Part shown: positions 1 through 5,988 of the stretch, one piece after another
Layout of the letters: every line of letters starts with the position of its first letter
How positions within the stretch are numbered: position 1 is the stretch's first letter
Assembly (NCBI GenBank): GCA_012514545.1
Contig: JAAZAC010000253.1
Coordinates: 1-5,995, forward strand
Origin: Actinomycetales bacterium
Lineage (GTDB): Bacteria; Actinomycetota; Actinomycetes; Actinomycetales; Cellulomonadaceae
Direction of reading: 5' to 3'
Length of the DNA stretch: 5,995 bases
Program-made: the position numbers and the translations under genes
The notes under the pieces: model-generated
Databases searched by the model: none
What the model saw: only the letters and a program-made list of their open reading frames with translations
What the model was told of the DNA's origin: nothing

Positions 1-277
1 GGATGCCCGGGGTGTGCAGGCCGCACGCGCGCAGGTCCACCGTGCGGCCGTGCGCGTCGAGGATGCCCAGCACGGGCGCGTCCACCGAGCCGCCCACGAC
101 CATCTTCGCCTTGTTGCGGTACCCCTCCTCCGGCGAGCGGACCGGGGGGAGCCACGCCCGCACGCCCGGCAGGGTCCGCCGGGCGTGCTCGGCCTTGCGC
201 GCGAGCTGCTCCGCGTACGGCAGCTCGAGCCACGCGCACGACCGGCACACGCCGGCGTCGTAGTAGTCGCAGCGCAC
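1..277 (-). CDS. rlmC: 23S rRNA (uracil-C5)-methyltransferase RlmC, N-terminal part (cut by window edge)
   Basis: This is the N-terminal 92 codons of an RNA m5U methyltransferase of the RumA/RumB/TrmA family; the rest lies beyond the left edge. The translation opens MRCDYYDAGVCRSCAWLELP and continues through EEGYRNKAKMVVGGS to a DLRACGLH segment. It follows remembered E. coli RlmC (RumB) closely, including the YDAG-CRSC start and the FRNKAKMVV block. Cys3, Cys11, Cys14 and Cys85 match the four cysteines that bind the [4Fe-4S] cluster in that enzyme. E. coli RlmC uses SAM to methylate U747 of 23S rRNA. The SAM-binding domain and catalytic cysteine are outside the window. The start is GTG at 277-275, chosen because the homology begins there; upstream is only a weak AGG (286-284). 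The gene starts 7 nt after the second permease stops, so it is probably the last or a later gene of the exporter operon. Family identity is secure; RlmC rather than a neighbouring subfamily is likely. Confidence 0.9.
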   Translation of the reverse strand, partial: MRCDYYDAGVCRSCAWLELPYAEQLARKAEHARRTLPGVRAWLPPVRSPEEGYRNKAKMVVGGSVDAPVLGILDAHGRTVDLRACGLHTPGI

Positions 278-284
278 GGGCGGC

Positions 285-1442
285 CTAGATCGCGCGGGCG
301 AGGCTCCGGCGCAGCAGCCAGGCCCCGATCGCGATCAGCACGGCGGCGTAGGCGGCGAGCACGCCGAGCTCGGGCAGGATCTCCACCAGCCCGCGTCCGT
401 GCCGCTGGATGTCCGCGAACGCCTGCGAGGCCCACGCGTGCGGGGTCGCCATCGCCACCCTGCGCAGGGTGTCCGGGAACAGCTCGATCGGGTACATCGC
501 GCCGCCGAGCGCGCCCAGCACGAGCCCGAGCCCGACACCGAGCCCGCCCGCCGCGGCCTCGTTGTCGATCGCGGAGCCCACGATCATCGCGGCCCCGGCG
601 GCGACGAGCGCGAACACCACGAGGATGAGCAGCGCGAGGGCCACGTTCCCCCACTCCACGCCGAAGAGCAGCGACGACATGGCCATGATGTACGCGCCCT
701 GGAAGGAGGCGATGGCCAGCCGCGCCAGCGCCTGCCCGCCCACGGCCTGCCCCGTCGAGACCGGCGCCGCGAGCGTGCGCCGGGTCACGCCCAGCCGCCG
801 GGACTGGATGAGGGTCGTCGACCCGGCGAGCGAGATGAGGAAGACGAAGAGGATGAGGTTGCTCGTCGCGCCGTAGTCGAACTGGCCGAGCCCGGCGAAC
901 TCCTGCGCGATCTCCGAGACGTTGGTGACCTCCAGGCGCGCCGGCTGCACCAGCGCCCCCGCCGCGGCGAGGGCCGCGCGGGCCGCCTCCGCGTCCAGCC
1001 CCGCGCCCGCGAGCGCGGCGACCTGGCCCTGCCGCAGGGCGAGGTCGCCCAGCGCGGTCGCCACCCGCTGCTCGGTCGTCTGCGACTGCGCCTGGTTCCC
1101 GACGACGACCTGCACCGTGAGGTCCTCGCCCGCCGCGTACGCCCCGTTCGCCTCCGCGGGCACGACGACGGCGACGTCCGCCCGGCCGCGCGCGACCAGC
1201 TCGCGTCCCTCGTCGAGGCCGACCCGGGTGACGCCGACGTGGTCGGACTCGAGGGCGGTGACGAGGTCGTCGGCGAGGTCGCCGGCCCCGACGAGCGCCA
1301 CCCGCCCGGACGAGCCGCCGCCGAACTGCGAGCCGATGAACAGGACGAGCAGGAGCGGGAAGACGAAGACGAAGAAGATGTTCGAGCGGTCGGCGAGGAA
1401 GCGCCGCAGCTCGACGTTCGTGATGGCCAGGGCCGTCCTCAT
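285..1442 (-). CDS. ABC-2 type exporter permease, second subunit
   Basis: This 385-residue protein is an integral membrane subunit of an ABC exporter of the ABC-2 class (NatB/DrrB/LnrN-like). One hydrophobic helix lies at about residues 21-38. A soluble, presumably extracytoplasmic domain of about 150 residues follows, then five helices near 193-212, 240-260, 265-290, 299-320 and 357-377. This layout is usual for the ABC2_membrane_3 family. The segment MYPIELFP (316-323), followed by TPHAWA (333-338), resembles the conserved region before the last helix in these permeases. The protein ends with a basic LLRRSLARAI tail. The ATG overlaps the TGA of the upstream permease as ATGA (1442-1439), so translation is probably coupled; a G-rich stretch just upstream could serve as the ribosome site. 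The sequence differs clearly from its partner permease, so the pair should be a heterodimer driven by the ATPase at 2619-3596. The substrate cannot be read from sequence. Confidence 0.9.
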   Translation of the reverse strand: MRTALAITNVELRRFLADRSNIFFVFVFPLLLVLFIGSQFGGGSSGRVALVGAGDLADDLVTALESDHVGVTRVGLDEGRELVARGRADVAVVVPAEANGAYAAGEDLTVQVVVGNQAQSQTTEQRVATALGDLALRQGQVAALAGAGLDAEAARAALAAAGALVQPARLEVTNVSEIAQEFAGLGQFDYGATSNLILFVFLISLAGSTTLIQSRRLGVTRRTLAAPVSTGQAVGGQALARLAIASFQGAYIMAMSSLLFGVEWGNVALALLILVVFALVAAGAAMIVGSAIDNEAAAGGLGVGLGLVLGALGGAMYPIELFPDTLRRVAMATPHAWASQAFADIQRHGRGLVEILPELGVLAAYAAVLIAIGAWLLRRSLARAI

Positions 1443-2617
1443 GACGCCGCCCCCCGGTCCGGGATCAGCCGCGACGCGAGCGCGGCGACGAGCGCGAAGC
1501 CGAGCATCACCGCGAGCGGCTGCCCGAGGTCGCCCAGGCCCCCGCCGCCGCTCGTGATGCCGAGGCCGTGCATGAACGCGGCGATCGGGTTGAGGTCGAG
1601 GATCGTGCCCAGCACCCCGCCCGCCGTGATGGGGAAGAACGCGCCCGCGGACATGCCGAGGACCATCGCGAGGATCGACTGCGCGACCTGCGCCTGCTCC
1701 GCGGTGCGGGCGACGCGCGCGACGACGAAGACGAGCGACACGCCCGCCGCGACGACGGCGAGCACGAGCACGCCGACGGCGGCGGGGGAGCCGAAGTCGA
1801 CGCCGAAGAACCGGCTGCCCGCCGTGAGGAGCACGGCCGTCGCGACGACGCCCAGCACGTACGCGGTCAGCGCCTTGGCGGCGACGACGAGGCCGGGCCG
1901 CATGGGCATCGAGCGCAGGCGCGCGAGCGTGCCCTGCTCGCGCTCCTCGAGCAGCCCGAGCACGCCGAACCCGACGGTGAAGAGCAGGAAGAGCCCGGCC
2001 TGGCCCGCGACGAGGCTGCCCGAGAAGCTCAGCTGCTCGCGCGAGGTCTCGCCCTCCGTCGTGCCCAGCGTCGGCGCGGCCTCGGCGACCGACCTCGCGA
2101 CCGCCTCGAGCTGCTCGGGGGGCAGGCCGGCGATCCCGCCCGCCGCGGCGGCCTGCGCGCCGGCATTGACGCGGTCGAGGACCGCCTGGAGCACGGCCAC
2201 GACCACCTGGCCCTCGAGCCCGGCGCTCTCGCCCTCGACGACGTCGACGACCGCCTCCTGCCCGGACGTCACCGCGGCGCCGAACCCCTCGGGCACGACG
2301 ACGCCGAGCGCGGCCCGCCCCGACCGGACGAGGGGGCGGACCTCGTCGGCGGCGGCCGGGACGACCTCGACGTCCACGACGTCGAGGTCGCGCACCGTGC
2401 CGACGAGGGCCGCGGCGAGCTCGTCGTCGTCGGGCGCGGCGACCGCGACCTCGATGTCGCCGAGCTCGAGCTGCTCCATCCCGCCGAAGGTCAGGTCGAA
2501 CACGAACATGAGGGCGAGCGGCACGACGAGCGCGAAGATGACGACCGACTTGTCCCGGAGCCGCTGGCGCAGGTCCGAGCCGGTCATCGTGAGCAGCTGG
2601 CGGAACGACAGGCCCAT
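1439..2617 (-). CDS. ABC-2 type exporter permease, first subunit
   Basis: This 392-residue permease has the same topology as the next gene. A short cytoplasmic N-terminus (FRQLLTMTGSDLRQRLRDKS) leads into a helix at about 24-44. An extracytoplasmic domain spans about 45-200 and is rich in Asp, Glu, Val and Ala. Five helices follow near 205-223, 245-267, 278-300, 312-332 and 367-384. The cytoplasmic EEREQGTLARLRSMPMRPG segment (224-242) matches the typical E-R-E-x-GT-L-x-R-L-x-S-x-P coupling region of ABC-2 permeases, where the ATPase contacts the membrane subunit. The partner permease lacks so clear a version of this motif and has a QSRRLGVTRRTLAAPVS segment in its place. The ATG lies one nucleotide after the ATPase stop (TGA-G-ATG), with a weak GGGA a few bases upstream, so translation probably depends on reinitiation. 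Substrate is unknown; DrrAB, NatAB and the linearmycin exporter LnrLMN are the closest general models. Confidence 0.9.
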   Translation of the reverse strand: MGLSFRQLLTMTGSDLRQRLRDKSVVIFALVVPLALMFVFDLTFGGMEQLELGDIEVAVAAPDDDELAAALVGTVRDLDVVDVEVVPAAADEVRPLVRSGRAALGVVVPEGFGAAVTSGQEAVVDVVEGESAGLEGQVVVAVLQAVLDRVNAGAQAAAAGGIAGLPPEQLEAVARSVAEAAPTLGTTEGETSREQLSFSGSLVAGQAGLFLLFTVGFGVLGLLEEREQGTLARLRSMPMRPGLVVAAKALTAYVLGVVATAVLLTAGSRFFGVDFGSPAAVGVLVLAVVAAGVSLVFVVARVARTAEQAQVAQSILAMVLGMSAGAFFPITAGGVLGTILDLNPIAAFMHGLGITSGGGGLGDLGQPLAVMLGFALVAALASRLIPDRGAAS

Positions 2618-2618
2618 C

Positions 2619-3596
2619 TCAGTCCCGCAGCGCCTTGCCGGTGAGGTGCAGGAACACCGACTCGAGGTTCGGCCGCGTGATCTCGACGTCGGCGAGCGAC
2701 ATGCCGGCCCTTGTCGCTGCGGTGACGATCGCCGCGACGGCCGTGGGCGCGTCGCGCACCACGAGGAGCAGGCTGTGCCGGTCGGCGTCGGCGTGGTCGA
2801 CGGCGTCCAGCGCGCGCACGGCCTCCGCCGCGGCCGCCACGTCGCCCGTCCCGGTCAGCCGGATCCGGTCGAGCTCGCCCGTGAGCCGGACCAGCTCGTC
2901 CCGCGTGCCCTCCGCCTGCACCCGGCCCGAGTCGATGATCGCGATCCGGTCGCAGAGGCGCTCGGCCTCCTCCATGTAGTGCGTGGTGTAGAGGACGGCC
3001 ATGCCCTCGCCGGACAGCGCCTCCACCGACTCGAGGATCGCGTTGCGCGACTGCGGGTCCACGCCCACGGTCGGCTCGTCGAGGATGAGCAGGGTCGGCG
3101 AGTGCAGCAGCCCGATGCCGATGTTGAGGCGGCGCTTCATGCCGCCGGAGTACTCCTTCGTCGCGTCCTTCGCGCGGTCGGCGAGGCCGACGATCTCGAG
3201 CACCTCGTCCACGCGGTGCCGCAGCTCCTTGCCGCCCATGCCCTGCAGCCGGCCGAAGAACAGGAGGTTCTCGCGGGCGCTGAGCTCGGGGTAGATCGCC
3301 AGGTCCTGCGGCACGAGGCCGACGTGGCGCTTGACGTCGATCCGGTGCGGCCCCACCGGCCGCCCGAGGATCGTCACGGTGCCGGCGTCGGCGGCGAGGA
3401 GCCCGGCGACCATCGAGATCGTCGTGGTCTTGCCGGCGCCGTTGGGCCCCAGGAGCCCGTAGGTCTCGCCGGGGGCGATGCGGAACGAGACGCCGTCGAC
3501 GGCGACGAGGTCGCCGAAGCGTCGTACGAGGTCGGTGGCGACGAGGACGTCGCCAGGACCGTCGGTCGCCGGGTGGGGCGCCGTGTCACGGGTCAT
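2619..3596 (-). CDS. ABC exporter ATP-binding protein (DrrA/NatA/LnrL-like)
   Basis: This is the cytoplasmic ATPase that should power export through the two permeases downstream. Numbered from the ATG at 3596 (325 residues), it has Walker A GPNGAGKT at 50-57, the Q-loop Gln97 (LVPQD), the signature YSGGM at 149-153, Walker B LLILDE at 169-174 with catalytic Glu174, and the H-loop His206 (TTHYMEEAE). All catalytic elements are intact. After about residue 230 comes a C-terminal extension of roughly 90 residues ending ITRPNLESVFLHLTGK, typical of drug- and antibiotic-export ATPases of the DrrA group. An in-frame TTG at 3605 would add three residues. The ATG is preferred because the GAGAGGA ribosome site (3613-3607) lies 10 nt from it but only 1 nt from the TTG. 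It is the first gene of a tightly packed minus-strand operon. The transported compound is unknown. Confidence 0.95.
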   Translation of the reverse strand: MTRDTAPHPATDGPGDVLVATDLVRRFGDLVAVDGVSFRIAPGETYGLLGPNGAGKTTTISMVAGLLAADAGTVTILGRPVGPHRIDVKRHVGLVPQDLAIYPELSARENLLFFGRLQGMGGKELRHRVDEVLEIVGLADRAKDATKEYSGGMKRRLNIGIGLLHSPTLLILDEPTVGVDPQSRNAILESVEALSGEGMAVLYTTHYMEEAERLCDRIAIIDSGRVQAEGTRDELVRLTGELDRIRLTGTGDVAAAAEAVRALDAVDHADADRHSLLLVVRDAPTAVAAIVTAATRAGMSLADVEITRPNLESVFLHLTGKALRD

Positions 3597-3606
3597 CTCA
3601 GCCAAG

Positions 3607-3613
3607 TCCTCTC
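3607..3613 (-). promoter_or_regulatory. Ribosome binding site that decides the ATPase start
   Basis: On the minus strand the sequence reads GAGAGGA. It is 10 nt from the ATG at 3596-3594 and only 1 nt from the in-frame TTG at 3605-3603. The spacing favours the ATG as the start. Confidence 0.6.
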
Positions 3614-3641
3614 GGGGGGCCGAACCATCCTGGCACGGCGC

Positions 3642-3668
3642 CGCCGCACCCGGCGTCGGGTTTCGGCG
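3642..3668. other. GC-rich hairpin in the likely leader of the exporter operon
   Basis: CGCCG (3642-3646) pairs with CGGCG (3664-3668), and ACCCG (3648-3652) pairs with CGGGT (3657-3661). The result is about 10 bp of stem, a small internal loop and a GCGT tetraloop. It lies between the AT-rich promoter island and the ATPase start, so it would be in the exporter mRNA leader if transcription starts there. No T-tract follows it on the minus strand. In DNA this GC-rich such a fold can arise by chance. Confidence 0.25.
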
Positions 3669-3676
3669 TGGGCCGA

Positions 3677-3705
3677 TTCACCCGCCCGAGGGGGCGACCG
3701 ATAAT
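3677..3705 (+). promoter_or_regulatory. Candidate promoter of the GGDEF-EAL gene
   Basis: TTCACC (3677-3682, 4 of 6 to TTGACA) and GATAAT (3700-3705, 5 of 6 to TATAAT) are separated by 17 bp. Transcription would start near 3712, giving a leader of about 45 nt. The same -10 bases can also be read as ACCGATAA (3697-3704), a 7 of 8 match to the GCCGATAA element of FliA/SigD/WhiG sigma factors. The TAAA element expected about 15 bp upstream is poor (TCAC). Which sigma factor uses it is therefore open. Confidence 0.45.
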
Positions 3706-3743
3706 CCCAGTGGTCGATAACGTGCAAAAAGACGTAGTCGGCG

Positions 3744-3751
3744 AAGGGGGG
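3744..3751 (+). promoter_or_regulatory. Ribosome binding site of the GGDEF-EAL gene
   Basis: AAGGGGGG lies 5 nt before the ATG at 3757. It is the strongest purine-rich Shine-Dalgarno-like match near any start in the window and supports this start. Confidence 0.7.
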
Positions 3752-3756
3752 CGACG

Positions 3757-5946
3757 ATGGCCAGCGACGAGGCGCGCCTGGCCGGAGCGTCTGACCTGCT
3801 CCGGCACATGGAGCCGGTGGCGCCGCTCGCCCTCGCCGCCCACGGCGTCGCCGTCCAGGTCGTCGCGATCGAGCGCGCGGCCACCCCGTTCGTCGTCGCG
3901 GTGGTCGTCCTCGCGGGGCTCGCCCTCGCCGGGCTCCTCGGCTGGCGGTCGCACGCCGCCGTCACGTTCCGGCTGGCCGTGACGCTCGTGCTCGGGTTCA
4001 CGCTCATGGCGCTGCGCGAGGACGGCAGCGGGTACGTCCTGCTGTGGTACTTCGTCGTCGCGAGCGTGTACCCGCTCGTCCTGCCCGCGCGGCTCGGCGG
4101 CGCGGTCGCCGTCGTCGTGCCGCTCGCCTACCTGCTCCTGCTGCCGTTCGACGCCGCGGACGGGCCCCTGCCCGTCGCCCTCCTGCGGGCCGTGGCGCTC
4201 GCGCTCATCGCGGGCTTCGTCCACGTCGCCGCGCAGGCGTTCCGCCACGCCGTGGCGGAGCGCGACGGCGCGCTCGCCACGCTGCACACGTTCGTCGAGG
4301 CCGCCCCGATCGGGCTCGGGTACTGGGACCTCGACCTGCGCGCGCGGTGGCTCAACCCCGCGCTCGCCGACCTGTCCGGCCAGCCCGCCGAGGAGCACGT
4401 CGGCCGCCCGGTCACCGAGGAGGAGGCCCTGCCGATCGCGCTCGGGCTCAACCTGCACCGCGCGCTCGTCGCCGGCCGGCCCATCCACGACGTCGAGCTC
4501 ACCGCCGACGGCCGCTCGTGGACCTCCAGCTACTTCCCCGTGCGCGACGGGCCGCGCCTGCTCGGGGTGGGCAGCTCCGTCGTCGACGTCACCGAGCAGC
4601 GCGAGGCGCAGCGGGCGCTCGCGTACTCGGCCACGCACGACGCGCTGACCGGGCTCCCGAACCGCACGCTCTTCCGCGACCGCCTGTCCGTCGCGCTCGC
4701 CCAGGCCGAGCGCACCCGCGACCTCGTCGCGGTGCTCTTCTGCGACGTCGACAGGTTCAAGACGGTCAACGACTCGCTCGGGCACCCGGGCGGCGACGCG
4801 CTGCTGCAGGTGGTCGCGGAGCGGCTGGGCGAGGCGGTGCGCACGGGCGACACGGTCGCGCGGCTCGGCGGGGACGAGTTCGCCCTCCTGTGCGCGCCGG
4901 TCGCCGACGCCGCGGAGGCCAGCGCGATCGCCGAGCGGGTGTGCGCCGCGATGCGCGAGCCGATCCTCGTCGGGGACCGGCCGGTGACCGCGACGATGTC
5001 GGTCGGGGTCGCCGTCGCGCGCCCGGGGGAGCGGGACGTCGCCGGCCTCCTGCGGGACGCCGACGTCGCCATGTACGAGGCCAAGGACGCCGGCCGGGAC
5101 CGGGTCGCCGTCTTCGACCCGCGGCGGCGCCCGTCGGCGACCGGCCGCCTGGAGTTCCAGAGCGCGCTGCGCACCGCCGTCGAGCGCGGGCAGATCGGCG
5201 TCGCCTTCCAGCCCGTCGTGCGGCTCGGCCCCACGAACGGGCACCCCCGCGACGTGCGCGGCGACGTCGTCGGGCTCGAGGCCCTCGCGCGCTGGCGGCG
5301 CCCCGGCGTCGGCGACGTCCCCCCGGCCGCCTTCATCCCCACCGCCGAGGACCTCGGGCTCATCCTCGCGCTCGGCGAGCACGTGCTGCGGATGGCGTGC
5401 GCGCGCGTGCGGCGGTGGCGGGACGAGACGGGCCTGGACCTCGTCGCCGCGGTGAACGTCTCCGCGCTGCAGCTCGCCGACGACGGGTGCGTCGACCGGG
5501 TCGCCGGCGTCCTCGAGGCCGAGGGCCTGCCGCCGGCCGCGCTCGAGCTCGAGATCACCGAGAGCATGCTCATGCGCGACCTCGACCAGAGCCTGCGCCG
5601 CCTCTCCGAGCTGCGCGCCCTCGGCGTGAGCGTCGCCGTCGACGACTTCGGCACCGGGTACAGCTCGCTCGCCTACCTGCGCGACCTGCCCGTCGACGTG
5701 CTGAAGATCGACAGGTCGTTCGTCAGCCGCCTGCCCGACGACGAGGCGATGGTGCGCTTCATCGTCGAGCTCGCGCGCGCCATCGGGGCGACGACCGTGG
5801 TCGAGGGCGTGGAGACGCGCGAGCAGCTCGACGCCGTGCGCCGGCTGGGGTGCGACCAGGCCCAGGGCTACTTCCTCAGCCGACCGCTCGCGCCCGAGGA
5901 CGTCATGGCGTTCCTGCGCGGCCGGCCGGAGCCCGCCGTCCGCTGA
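3757..5946 (+). CDS. Membrane-anchored PAS-GGDEF-EAL protein (cyclic-di-GMP synthase/phosphodiesterase)
   Basis: This 729-residue protein probably controls cyclic-di-GMP, made from two GTP by GGDEF domains and cut to pGpG by EAL domains. Residues 1-42 are soluble. About five hydrophobic helices follow (near 43-63, 68-86, 92-110, 113-131, 139-159), with no recognised named sensor family. A PAS domain spans about 172-285, ending VVDVTEQREAQRAL. The GGDEF domain runs about 290-455, with intact GGDEF at 371-375, Asp330 and Asn338 of FCDVDRFKTVND, and an inhibitory-site RTGD (362-365) exactly five residues before GGDEF. The EAL domain runs about 465-720, with E508-A-L, Asn567, Glu599 (EITES), Asp629-Asp630 (DDFGTG), Lys650 (LKID), Glu683/Glu686 (EGVE) and Gln703 (QGYF). 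All expected catalytic residues of both domains are present, so the protein could do either or both reactions; which dominates cannot be told. It is divergent from the exporter operon and appears to be a single-gene unit here. Membrane signal and PAS ligand are unknown. Confidence 0.95.
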   Translation: MASDEARLAGASDLLRHMEPVAPLALAAHGVAVQVVAIERAATPFVVAVVVLAGLALAGLLGWRSHAAVTFRLAVTLVLGFTLMALREDGSGYVLLWYFVVASVYPLVLPARLGGAVAVVVPLAYLLLLPFDAADGPLPVALLRAVALALIAGFVHVAAQAFRHAVAERDGALATLHTFVEAAPIGLGYWDLDLRARWLNPALADLSGQPAEEHVGRPVTEEEALPIALGLNLHRALVAGRPIHDVELTADGRSWTSSYFPVRDGPRLLGVGSSVVDVTEQREAQRALAYSATHDALTGLPNRTLFRDRLSVALAQAERTRDLVAVLFCDVDRFKTVNDSLGHPGGDALLQVVAERLGEAVRTGDTVARLGGDEFALLCAPVADAAEASAIAERVCAAMREPILVGDRPVTATMSVGVAVARPGERDVAGLLRDADVAMYEAKDAGRDRVAVFDPRRRPSATGRLEFQSALRTAVERGQIGVAFQPVVRLGPTNGHPRDVRGDVVGLEALARWRRPGVGDVPPAAFIPTAEDLGLILALGEHVLRMACARVRRWRDETGLDLVAAVNVSALQLADDGCVDRVAGVLEAEGLPPAALELEITESMLMRDLDQSLRRLSELRALGVSVAVDDFGTGYSSLAYLRDLPVDVLKIDRSFVSRLPDDEAMVRFIVELARAIGATTVVEGVETREQLDAVRRLGCDQAQGYFLSRPLAPEDVMAFLRGRPEPAVR

Positions 5947-5952
5947 CCGGTC

Positions 5953-5969
5953 CGGCCGTTGCCCGGCCG
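5953..5969 (+). terminator. Possible weak hairpin after the GGDEF-EAL gene
   Basis: CGGCCG (5953-5958) and CGGCCG (5964-5969) can pair across a 5-nt TTGCC loop, starting 6 nt after the stop codon. No T-tract follows, so this is not a classic intrinsic terminator. High-GC actinobacteria often use such hairpins or rely on Rho. It could also be chance. Confidence 0.3.
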
Positions 5970-5988
5970 TCGCGCCCGCGCGTACGGT
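5959..5988 (+). promoter_or_regulatory. Possible outward promoter at the right edge
   Basis: TTGCCC (5959-5964, 4 of 6 to TTGACA) and TACGGT (5983-5988) are 18 bp apart. TACGGT fits the loose TAnnnT -10 pattern common in high-GC actinobacteria. It would drive a plus-strand gene beyond the window. It overlaps the hairpin above, so at most one reading may be functional. Confidence 0.3.

Larger units (their letters stand above)
3597..3756. promoter_or_regulatory. Divergent intergenic region between the exporter operon and the c-di-GMP gene
   Basis: This 160-bp gap separates two genes transcribed away from each other, so it must hold the start signals for both unless one is leaderless or internally driven. 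The only AT-rich island is about 3697-3735, and both promoters probably use it. The plus-strand candidate is listed separately. On the minus strand, TTGCAC (3727-3722) and GATTAT (3706-3701) could be -35 and -10 elements, but they are only 15 bp apart, so this is weak. A small inverted repeat, CGACC (3695-3699) and GGTCG (3712-3716) with a 12-nt gap, brackets the plus-strand -10 and could be an operator. Its arms are too short for a firm claim. Confidence 0.55.

Noticed and set aside
3..628. Plus-strand open frames over the left edge
   Set aside because: They are Arg/Ala/Pro-rich antisense of rlmC and the second permease, both supported by clear family motifs on the minus strand.
3603..3605. 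TTG as the start of the ATPase gene, adding three residues
   Set aside because: The GAGAGGA ribosome site ends 1 nt before this TTG, too close to work well, while it is 10 nt from the ATG at 3596.
399..3704. A 3.3-kb open plus-strand frame (1,101 codons) opposite the exporter operon
   Set aside because: The translation is low-complexity, dominated by Arg, Glu, Asp, His and Pro, with no domain. It is the usual antisense by-product of very high third-position GC opposite genuine ABC exporter genes with intact motifs.
3706..3756. A c-di-GMP riboswitch in the leader of the GGDEF-EAL gene
   Set aside because: The predicted leader is only about 45 nt, too short for a GEMM-type aptamer, and it shows no conserved paired structure.
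3598..5382. A 594-codon open minus-strand frame opposite the GGDEF-EAL gene
   Set aside because: Same composition artefact: it is rich in Arg, Glu, Asp and Gly and shows no recognisable fold, while the opposite strand encodes intact PAS, GGDEF and EAL domains.
3757..5946. Degenerate GGDEF or EAL half acting only as a c-di-GMP sensor
   Set aside because: Every signature residue I could check in both domains is intact, so a purely non-catalytic role is not supported by the sequence.
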